Shown piece after piece: positions 54,401-64,000 of a DNA stretch of 64,000 nucleotides. The notes beneath the pieces were generated by a model. It did not search any database and was not told the origin of the DNA. It was given only the letters and a program-made list of their open reading frames with translations. The stretch is taken from contig CM034548.1 of assembly GCA_020055645.1 (NCBI GenBank), forward strand, positions 19,840,001-19,904,000, given 5' to 3'. Origin of the DNA: Tomocerus qinae. Lineage: Eukaryota > Arthropoda > Collembola > Entomobryomorpha > Tomoceridae. Position 1 is the stretch's first letter. Every line of letters starts with the position of its first letter. The translations under genes and the position numbers were made by a program.

Positions 54401-57400
54401 ATGTCTTCTTTGCTTACCTTGCCAGAACTACGTACTCCTTTCCACAAAGAGAAGTAGACAAGAATGAAAACGGAGAAAACGCAGAGGACCAAAGGCCATC
54501 TCATCTCCCCCATGTGGTCCATACTAGCCAAGTGAGATTCGAGAACTTTTCTCCTAATAGGTAGAAATTAAAGAAAGAAGGCCCATCAACTGCAGTCATA
54601 AGTATTTTAGATACCACATTGTGTTGAATTAAATACAGAAATGCCCGTTACACAATAATCCGCGGATTTTAACATTGATTTGACAGGTAAGAGATCTCAT
54701 TACGTGAGCTACTGCATGTGGTAATAGATATATATGTTACATGTACCTATAGCATTGAAACCAACAAAATAGTAGGTACACAATTGTTAATTTTATATTG
54801 TGCATAGCAGAAAGGTGTTCCACATCTTTTACTCTGAACCGTTAATAGAATGAAGACTACAAGATGGATGGAGGAACTAACTCTTTGAAGATACTTTTCA
54901 AAAGAAAATAGACAAGTTGTGTCTGTCAGTGTCATAGACAGATCAAGATCAACGACAGCTATTATTTACACCTTGGTTAGCTTTAGATTACTTACTCGTA
55001 ATACTCTTTCGCTGGACTTGTCGTGTTAGTCATGTTGACATATAGCAGCACATCTTTCACCTCCACGCATTCCTCCGTATTCCAAGGATTACTACAAGTT
55101 GTCCATGGAAGTTGTTCCTGGAATGACTCCACAAAGTAGTAAACTGCCCATCCGATTATTGTGTTGTAATGCATCCCGACATATAGATCTATTATGCAAA
55201 TTGCATAACCCACTCCTGAAATTTCCATACCAAACAACTGCAAGTTAATTAATGTCATTTCAAATTAACAGAATCATAATTAAACAATCACCTAACAAAA
55301 CCTGCTCTTTCAATCATTTTCATTAGTGCACGCTTTACCAATACGTACTTATGTCACAAAATATATTACACTTTAAAACATAAAATCTCAATCAGTGCTA
55401 CCCGAAGTATATAGTATAATAAGCTTGACTTCGCCTGAAGAAGAAGCGTAGGAGTTCTAACTAGTCGCCATAATTTACATCCCTACAACTTGGATTGGAT
55501 CGCTAATGCTAACTCTAACACCTTCTATGTCGCATTCAAGAAGAGGCCTTGAGTGAAGCTTTCGAGGCCATACATGAAGCCTTAAGTTTTAAATATCTGA
55601 ATCCTGTCAAACAGACATAGAGGCAGTGAAATAACAAATACCAATTCAATAAAATAGCTTGTAAATTGACAAGTGTTTAGCTTAGCATCGGGGACATTAA
55701 TTTTTTCCTGAAATATTCTAGAAATGTATAGCTTGAAATTTAGTAAATTTGGATTCATATAATAAGTACCATTTTGATAGATATTCCTGACATTTTTTGT
55801 ATCAGCTTACTACTTATTTATCTTTGTAAATGGAAACTGCGGGTTGGTAGGTAGATGTAAACGCAATGATAATCCAATTGGGTAAAATTAGCAGACTAAC
55901 AGCATGTCATTATCTGTTAATTCTCCTAATCGAGTAGCTTAATAACATAATAAATATCACAAACGCTCCATTTTCGAATGTCCAAGCATTTCCTAATTGA
56001 CAAAAAGATGACAATGATATTAATTCAGAATGATCAATCAAATTTGAAATACATGCATGTATATCGTTGTCGGTAATACAATGTATGTGAAGTGAATCTG
56101 GTAATATTTTAATGAACATCATGATAGACGTTTTCAGAATTGTCTACATAATATCTAGGTCATTTTCTGTTGCCAAAAGGAAGCAGGATAGTAATTACCA
56201 ATTCACATAATTGGTGAGAGATATATGCTTGGTATAAACTTTCCATTTTTCTTCAGTATAAAGTTTCATTGGATTCATGAAACACTGGATTTATCCGATT
56301 TCGGGGTTTCTGTAATAAGTAGAATAGTAATGTTTGTAAAATGCCGATATCAATGGTCAAGATTTGTTAGTCTAAACGCTTCAGTTTGCGGAACTTTGTT
56401 TACAGTCTAATAGGTTAGAGAGAATATATGGAGATACTTGTAATGCAAGTTAATGCAATGCAAACAAACACTATAATATCATCATGTAGAGGGCAAGATG
56501 GTAAGTAGAGTATGAAAGACAGTTCGGGAGGATTACTTACGCTAAGGATTCTGCTTTCCTTCAACTCATAACCAACTTACTGTCAGTCAAAAATATTCCG
56601 ACTTGCACCATTTGTTGTTACATGTAAAAGAGGCATGGTCATGGAGAGAGTTTCTGTAATGTTAAACATATCTACATCTTTAATAAAGATGCGTGTAAGA
56701 TGTACGTCTAAAAATAAGTTGGAATGCAGTAGCAAATTATAATGATACTAGGTATAGTAAAATATTGAAAGAATCTCATCGCACTATGCCCTCCCCCTCG
56801 ACTTTCTAAGAAAGCACTTGTTTAGACCGAATTGGACTGCATTTGACCAAATTGGATCGAATTTGACTGAATTGGACCGAATAGGACCAAATTTGTTTAT
56901 GATGCCTGTAATGTTATTGAATTTCAAATGGCTTAGCAATTATCATTTTTGGTTTAATTTTTAAAGATGCTAATGGAATATACTTAAATTAAGAATTGTC
57001 TAACTCATCATTATTTTAATATGCTGTAATTTCGTATTACGTACACCTTTAAGAAATTTTGACTCCTATACTGCATTATAATAAACTTTTATTTTGTTAA
57101 CTAAATCTTACTTTGTTGATTTTTCTTTAAACAATCAATTTTCTTGGTTTAGAACAGTGGTTTATCTTTCCTTAGGGCAACGAACTGGGTTTTATTTCAA
57201 AATTGAAATGTGTGCATGAAGATATGATAATGATAAATAGAAAGTAGTTACTAATGTAAATTGATATTAAGTGGTTTGGTAGAGTTTAACGGTGTGTTTC
57301 GAATTGAATTAGTGACAATTACGCCATGATTATTGACAAAGAGCAGCTCAGCTAACCGAAAAGAATAATTTCCAGCGATTCTGCACATTCTGTGGGAGTG

Positions 57401-60400
57401 GAGGTAGTACTTATATTTACCTATAGTATGTGTCTGTTTTCCAGTGAGAGAAACCAGAACGCATTTTCCGAAAAGCTGACAGGGAATTTTCTGGTAAATG
57501 TAGGGGAAACCTAATATCTGTAATAATTTACATTTATTCTTGAGTATTTATTAGCTATAACTGCAAGAAACCATTTAGACGTATTTACTCATTATTATAC
57601 TCCACTACCAAAAAGTAAATGAACCTTTCATACATAATTGCCTAAGAACTGACAGATAAAGATATACTTTGTGATATCTAAAATCTGGTGTACATCCAAA
57701 ATCCAAACTCCCGTTATGCTAAGGAGTACAGGTCTTCATTCTTAGGGGCATTGAGATATTTTGGCCTATTTTGATAAAAATTGTACTAAATTCTGTAAAT
57801 TCTCAGTAAAATGTAAACATTATTATGAATTTACAACAGGTCAACAATTTTCAACAAAATTAGGAGATAAAATGGTGAATTAAATAGGTAAATAGGATTT
57901 ACTTGGTGGATACTTTGATAGTAGATGAGTTGACACGACTGAATTATATTGATAACTTATTACAGCTAATAGTGCTACAAAGATGCTTTGATGTTGGTCT
58001 AATGCTGAAATGTGTAGTGTGTGTATAGGATTCGTGATTGGGTCGGATGAATCCCAGACAACTTTACGATCTGATTGTGATGTGAGGAGATCGTTTGGTT
58101 TGGTTGAGGAAGTTCCATTCCAGCCAAGTTGACAGCACAATACAGACTCATTACAACGTAACTAGTTAAGTAAGCTCTACTAAACTAAATCAACATAGCC
58201 GTCCGTATTCCTCTTTCCTATCTGATTCTCTTACAAACTAAAGATGGTTTAACTGAGTGAAAAGTGTGTATTTAGGCACCTGACTGACTAAGACGGATCA
58301 TCTCTGTTGCATCTTTCTATCTGGATGAGACTTCATCATTTCACCAACACGCATCACTCAATCAGAATCAACACTGAGCATGGTTGCTCTTAATGCAAAC
58401 AGACCCACTTGTTTTATTTCGTTTCAACTTATATTCAATTGATTCAGGTTGATTTACATTCCGCGACTTCAAAACTACCGTCAAATCCTTCTAGGAGAAT
58501 TTTTCATACAAGAGTTAACTAGTTTATACTTTTCATTAGTTAAAAATAGTATGTTAGTAGTTCCTAGGTACACTAAAGCCAATTGTGCTAAATTGATGTA
58601 AATTGATGTAAATAGACTAAAAATATGTAATATTCTTTAGGTTACAGCGCAAATTTGCCATACTGTTGCTCGAATAATAAAGTGATCCGGAGAATTCATC
58701 AAAAACGTTTTCGTAAGATTACAAAGCCATAAACTACAAAGATGAATCAAAAATATTATTACTGAAATGATTTAACTCTGCATGATGCGTCCAAATTGCA
58801 GTCATGGTCGAATAGGCTATCACTGTTGAGCAAAGACACTAGAATTCCAGTTTTTGTCTCAATAAGAAATGGTTAATGCATGATTTAGATGCGGAGTAGA
58901 TATTTGCTTTGGGTTACGGATTTTAAAAAGGATTAAAGTGCCTTCTTAAGCATAAAATGCGGAAATGGATCCCGGCGTGTGAGTATAATAACTTCCTTAA
59001 AATTTGCGTTTTTAATCTGCTTTAGTGAACCATATCGACGAAGTTTTGTCACCGTAAAAGGGACTAGTAGTGGAAATCTTAGAGAGTCACTCTTTAGAAG
59101 AATTACTATTCCTATTGATAGTGTGATCTCACTTGTAACAAATATTTAATAGCCACATGGGCACCAAATAGGTTATAAGTCTGAATCTATGCTCAGGTAT
59201 AGGACCTTAGTTTTCTCAAGCCAAATCATCATCTTCCGTACTAAATATGTTTAAATTTTCAGGTGATGCTAAAATAAATTAAAGGTGCTTCCGTTTTAAG
59301 AATATCTTTTAGAGAAGCAGACGCCGTAGGACCCTAAGCTCCCTACGATCCCTACTTTCTCAAACAAACACGCTTAATAGATACAGTATAAGGTTATAGT
59401 GAGTTATTGTATTAAATATAGCTTTCTTCATTCCTTCTACATCACGCAAGATTAAGTGAGGCCGACTCCTAATATAATATTTTCACTATAAAGTTATTAC
59501 ATTATGGTATATCAATTTATTTACGCAGGTAGATACATATCATAGTTAGGTAGATACGCAATGGTTTTAAGGTTCAGTGAACTGTTTTTGTATAAAATAA
59601 TATGTGAAATAGGGAACTCAGATTCAAGTCCAGACCTATTTTATGCAACTTTAGTGACATTATAAATGTCTACTCTCTACCATACAATTCCCGAAAACTA
59701 GAGGTCGAACCGTCTCGTTTCAAGATTTGACGTTTCTGTTCCTAAATCGAGAAACTTTACTTTGTTTCATAATGAAAGAAAAAGGGAGAAAACGTGTGAA
59801 AATAATACCACAGATTTTCCAAAATCAAAAAATATTTTTAAAAAAAATGTCATGAATAAGAACTGAATTTTTAGTCGAAAAAAGACTTGAATATGGAGAA
59901 GTGTTCCTTAGATTGTATATTTGGCAATATTTAGCTTTTGTAAACGTTTTGGGGGTTTTTATGGGGTAAAATAGTTTTTTGAGTATTTCGATCGTATCGT
60001 TTTGAGTGTTTTTGAGTATATCCAGTCTGGGCAATGTAATTGAGTGAAATGAAATCTAAAAAATGTAATTTTGAATTGATTGCGGATGCTTCTTGGAAAT
60101 ATATCGAAAATAGCAATTACTACCAAAATAGGTACATGTTGTTCATCAAATAGTGGGGTTTAGGAAATAGAAGGATTTTGTTTGCAGAAACGAATTTTTG
60201 ATTTGGAAGGAAACGGTCGGAGCTTTAGTGGAAAGGAGTAATAATAAGTAGAAGGGAGAAAGTAAGAAGTTGTACTAAGTAGTGGTAGTAGTGGAGATAA
60301 TATAAAAAGAAAGTCGTGTTGAATTTCTGGTGATAGCTGCTAGGTAAAATACACAGAAGATGATGGGAGAAAGGTAGAAAAGTGGGGGATAGATAGAGAA

Positions 60401-63400
60401 GAGTGGATCACCAAGTTCAAATCTCAATCTTTTACGCTTGATGTAGTAAGTTGTGCCTGAAGTTAAAGAGGGAAAGGAGAAGGGAGAAAAGAGTGGAGTT
60501 GAGAGTTTTAGTTTTAGTTGCTTTGCTGGACTTTGGACTTGTGGAGTGAAAGTCAGTGAGCCAATAGATCTCGGCAAATCATTTATCCACAGGGTGAGGT
60601 GTAAAATGAATCTTAGTAATTGGATGTCTGCAAGTCCCTGGGTAGTCGTTTAGACAAGGAAGAATCGTGCCATTTAGCACTTTTCCATCGTTGTTATCTC
60701 TTGACATTATTTTTCAAGTGGTAATAACCTTAGTTTGATGCCACAGAGTCACTTGCCATTTCCCATTCCTTTCTATTCCACTCGAATCCAATCACACTGT
60801 CTCATGGAATCATCCTGTCCTCCTTCTCCTTCACAAATGCTACTGCTACTCGCATAATGGCCAAACCAAATCAACAATTCTTGTAAACCTCGCACTATAT
60901 ACTACTAATCTGTATAATATACAACAAAAGGTATCAATCAACCCAACAGTTTATTTATATCACGGACATAGGTGCTTTTTAATCCTTATCCTACTATCTA
61001 TCTACTCCTATATTATTTACTAAGTACCTGACAACACATGTGTGCCACGTCGCATTACCTCCACCCTTCCAATAACCTACCCACTATACTCAAGACCTCC
61101 AATTCTAGTACAATGTCCGAATTCTCCAATAATTGCCACACCACTCTTCTTTCCTCAGACCCCATTTCTGGTCGGACATTCATCAATTACATTTTATATA
61201 CCATATTACTTTAATTCTTCAATAGTGACTTTATTATCTCTACAAAAACAGTCTAGACTCTAATGTTACTGTCCCTGCGTCAAACAAGTGCGACGCAAAA
61301 ATGAACAAAATAAAACTGATTTTTCCAACATGCTTTCTCCAACTTACCTTTCACTGCAGGACAAATATGTTTCCAGATAGAAATACATCCGCTTCGGTAG
61401 TACTGCCCCAAAGCTAACTCCATGTAAAACAGTGGCAGTCCACCGAATATTAGCATCACACAGTATGGGATCAAAAACGCACCTGTTGAACAAAAACAAC
61501 TTTTACTTCTTTTCCTTACCTCAATTTATTTGTTTCTATACAAACAAATATTCCTTTCTATAGCACAATAATGTAGCTTTCAACTTTACAGTTTTACAGC
61601 CGGATTTTTTAAATCGCACCAATAATTCTTCTTGTGTCTCATTTCATTTATACATGTCAGATCCTATTTTACTAACTTCATGCTTATCATGCGATCATTT
61701 ACTATGTAAAAAGTGTCCTGGTTTATGAAAACTCGATTCTTTAAACATTTAGAAGGCATAAAATATATCTAGTAGTAAATTCAAATGATATTATTTGTAT
61801 TTGCAATGGATGCTCCGACTAAGGATGGAAAATTATTGCTCCCTTTGAAAATTGTATATTAATTCACTTGAGCAAAACTCATTTCAGGCTATTTAAACCA
61901 GTCTATATACCGAAGTAGCAATTTCAAAGAATTGTTATAAATAATTTATATCTATACTAAATTGCACAAGAGTCTGGCGAAGGCTCCAATTACGCAAAGA
62001 TATCCAATAGACTCAATAGAATGTATTTCTATTTCTGACTTTGCAGCTTTGTATTACAATTGCAATTTCACATGTTTGTCCCAGGCATCAAGTTTTGACC
62101 AAAATAACTTTCATGCCCTAAAGCTCATAATTTTGCAGAAGAGTCAGCTCAAACAAAGATCATTTCATCCATTTTCACATACAAAATTTAATACAATGGA
62201 AACACCAAATTTCATGTAGGGTTTCGCATGCTCCCAATTACATATTACATACATACAGCTTTCAATAAATTATGAATACTAATTTTATGAATTGTAAACT
62301 ACAAGTGTAAACTGAAACTGCAATTTCACGATAACAAGTTGTTGACTGCTAATTAATTTCACATCTACTTAGTATCAAGCCCTACTTAGTGTCAAAGCTT
62401 TCCATTCCTCAATAACTGAAATTATAGACCATTCAAATTGAAATCAACGACGACACCGAGAAGTAGGATGTGTGAAGGTAGAAGACTTAGTAGGACCATA
62501 GTGTGAAAGCAAAGCGCTATTTCTCCTAATGCATTGATGAAATGGTAACATTTCTATGTTATGGAATGGCATGACAATATTACAATTTGTTCATAAAGTA
62601 AAACGGAGAATGTAGAATCTATTGTTAGGATATTCTGTTTCCTTGATTCATTGGCCTGATTTATTTTTTCATGGAATAGAAAGCTACAGAGGCTGTGATT
62701 GGCTACGCTGCACATGAATAAGCAAACTAACTTTGTGATAACTAACTTTGTATTCTCTAAACATGGGAACGACATTTGAGTTCATTTCTAAAAGAATTTA
62801 TGTTATTGCTTCCTCCGAATTGGAAAACCTTTTCGCTTTATCCTTCAAAGTACACATATCAAAGCATTGTCTAATAAATACTGTAGGAAAATATTTATGG
62901 TAGATAAACAGGAAAGGAAATTCAGAGATCTCACAATTCCATCAATAATTCTTCTGTGACTTGTAAAATGTATCCATGCAGATTTCAAAACCAATTATAG
63001 GTACTTCAGGAATGAAAATGCAGATTCAAACCATCTCTACTTTAGTATTTGTTAAAATGAAATTATTGGGAAATAAAATTTGTAAAAATTGAAGCGTGTA
63101 AGTTATTGTGGGATAATATTATAGAATTATGTAGTAGTCTATGCAGAATTGTAAGGCGATTCCTAAAGTGGCAAAATAAATCTGAACTAATGATGATGTT
63201 ATAGGGATAGGCATAAAAGAAAGGTATAATTGAGTGAAAAAGCTGACCTCCGCCGTTTTGGTAGCAGATGTAGGGGAATCTCCAGACGTTTCCGAGATCG
63301 ACAGCAAAGCCGATGACGGCGAGAAGAAACTCGATTTTCTTGTCCCATGTTTCTCGTCCGTCTGCGGTGAGAGTTATTGTCAAAGCAGCAGTGTTGCTTT

Positions 63401-63521
63401 TGGTAGGTTCGAGTGCTAGATTATTGTCTGACTTTGTAAGCCTTCGTGAGACATTGTTACCGTCCTGGGCAACAATGCTCTCGGCACTGCTCCCATCACT
63501 TGTCCCCGTCGAGTTGGGCAT
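48445..63521 (-). CDS. SerT: Na+/Cl- dependent serotonin transporter (SLC6 family), complete
   Basis: Exons in transcript order: 63521-63248, 61482-61348, 55215-54996, 54553-54418, 51774-51640, 51512-51409, 51303-51179, 50753-50509, 50374-50174, 50101-49934, 48528-48445. Phases agree and give 608 aa with 12 predicted membrane segments. TM1 reads [20 protein letters not shown]; Asp75 is the amine-binding aspartate of monoamine transporters. Other landmarks are [30 protein letters not shown] with N-glycosylation sites in the TM3-TM4 loop, [30 protein letters not shown], and [16 protein letters not shown]. These match SERT better than dopamine or GABA carriers. Family members take serotonin back into cells at the plasma membrane. 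The ATG chosen is the first in frame after a stop; an upstream coding exon joined at the AG before GAGAGG is possible. The protein ends TTV, a class I PDZ-type tail. A retroelement-like insertion abuts the last donor. Confidence 0.94.
48529..49933 (-). other. Last SerT intron, enlarged by an insertion
   Basis: The acceptor is tgtttaacag before CGT CTA. Removing the insertion and one copy of its target duplication leaves about 180 bases, similar to the other introns in the 3' half of SerT. Donors at 49933 (GTTGTA) and at 49930 (GTATGT) are both in frame; the second would add one Val. Confidence 0.7.
48706..49946 (+). mobile_element. Non-LTR retroelement-like insertion with 16-bp target duplication
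   Basis: Identical copies of AACCTCTCGACAGGAG flank the insert at 48706-48721 and 49931-49946. The 1209-bp insert (48722-49930) is clearly GC-richer than the host intron in its second half and ends on the + strand with a short ATAC microsatellite, as 3' ends of many LINE and SINE elements do. No reverse transcriptase was recognised, so it is either a 5'-truncated LINE or a non-coding element. It lies antisense to SerT. Its left part carries a 21-bp hairpin at 48781-48826. Confidence 0.8.
48781..48826. repeat. 21-bp stem hairpin within the insertion
   Basis: Arms 48781-48801 and 48806-48826 are inverted copies with one mismatch and a 4-base loop. They contain GAAAATGCCTGGAAA and its complement. 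Confidence 0.85.
51775..54417 (-). other. SerT intron (2.6 kb) with a possible LINE remnant
   Basis: AT-rich intron between the TM4 and TM5 exons. The segment 52140-52370 is listed separately as a possible retroelement fossil. No other exon was recognised. Confidence 0.7.
52140..52370 (+). mobile_element. Possible decayed LINE fragment
   Basis: The plus frame encodes [11 protein letters not shown], then WLQP and RSLRW at spacings like those of the C-terminal tail of many LINE polymerase proteins (RWFGH.. followed by W.P and GRPR.RW). The similarity is short and degenerate, so it may be chance. Confidence 0.3.
55216..61347 (-). other. Large SerT intron (6.1 kb)
   Basis: Separates the TM2 and TM3 exons. 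AT-rich, with the 10-bp periodic repeat at 56826-56895. The purine-rich stretch 60230-60500 has open frames on both strands but no splice context. Confidence 0.7.
56826..56895. repeat. 10-bp tandem repeat, seven units
   Basis: Successive decamers follow the pattern ACCGAATTGG with substitutions but no length change over 70 bases, so every unit keeps the same helical face. Confidence 0.85.
61483..63247 (-). other. First SerT coding intron (1.8 kb)
   Basis: Splits the GGG motif after TM1 (donor GTCAGC, acceptor tgttcaacag). Nothing else was recognised in it. Confidence 0.75.
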
Positions 63522-64000
63522 GCTAGCCTGAATCCTCTCCTGTGCCACACAATATTATCATTTCTTCCCGATATGTTTAGCTGGAAAAGAGAACAATGTT
63601 CATGCAGGAGCTAACCCCGTTTGACTCTGAATACGAAGCCTAGTATTCAAAACAAAACGGAAATAAGGAAAACATTGCTCGCAAACTGAAAACTAAAAGT
63701 GTACTGAACCGTCTGAGAAGTCGCACAAATGCAAATGCCGAGGAAAAGTGTTGATGGGAAAAGTTTAAAGACAAGAAACAGATAATTCAAAAACACATAG
63801 TACAACTGGGAATGCTTATAATTATTAAGTTGCCTATTTAATAACTATATACTATTGGTATTTGTGTAGCAAGTATTTATGTAGTAGCACAAATATATAT
63901 ATGGCAAAAGAACAGCGACGATGAATTGACGAGTGAACTATTATTTAGCATGTGGTCTGGTCTGTGCTTAATGATAAATATTTTGAGTATACTCAGGGCT
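63522..64000 (-). promoter_or_regulatory. SerT 5' UTR or upstream sequence
   Basis: Directly upstream of the SerT ATG. In-frame stops occur near 63555. Two AG acceptors (tctcttttccag near 63580 and tgtgtggcacag near 63535) suggest the transcript continues in a 5' exon, probably beyond the window. Confidence 0.35.

Overview
The window reads as nuclear DNA of an AT-rich, intron-bearing animal, most likely an arthropod or other ecdysozoan. Coding exons are bounded by GT-AG introns and their protein sequences fall in animal-only families: an LC3-type Atg8, an HR78-type nuclear receptor whose DNA-binding domain is very close to the insect form, an MRP5-type ABC transporter, and a serotonin transporter resembling the insect protein. 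No bacterial, viral or CRISPR features were found, and no tRNA or rRNA gene was recognised. All exon models were built by eye from splice sites, phase and family motifs; none has been checked against transcripts.

Layout. 1-3326 (+): the last two coding exons of an LC3 gene; the 5' part lies outside the window. 4998-7570 (-): an eight-exon Hr78 gene, convergent with LC3. 7571-16649: about 9 kb without a recognisable gene, holding fold-back repeats, a short minisatellite and a non-autonomous hAT-type element with an 8-bp target duplication. 16650-22987 (+): a complete 26-exon ABCC5-like transporter (1383 aa, no frame breaks). 26648-34095 (-): exons of an unidentified gene with a Cys-rich N terminus and a low-complexity Ser/Pro-rich body. 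34096-48444: about 14 kb without a recognised gene, containing a 2-3 kb minisatellite that is almost free of G on the + strand. 48445-63521 (-): a complete 11-exon serotonin transporter (608 aa). Its last intron carries a recent retroelement-like insertion whose target-site duplication straddles the 5' splice site.

The genes do not form an operon or a single pathway. LC3 acts in autophagy, Hr78 in transcription, ABCC5 in ATP-driven export and SerT in Na+/Cl- coupled serotonin uptake. Exon density differs strongly: ABCC5 and the 3' half of SerT have introns of roughly 50-450 bp, while LC3, the unidentified gene and the 5' half of SerT have introns of several kb. I saw no convincing new biological system. 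The most informative unexplained items are the splice-site-straddling insertion in SerT, the unidentified minus-strand gene and the nested G-poor minisatellite.
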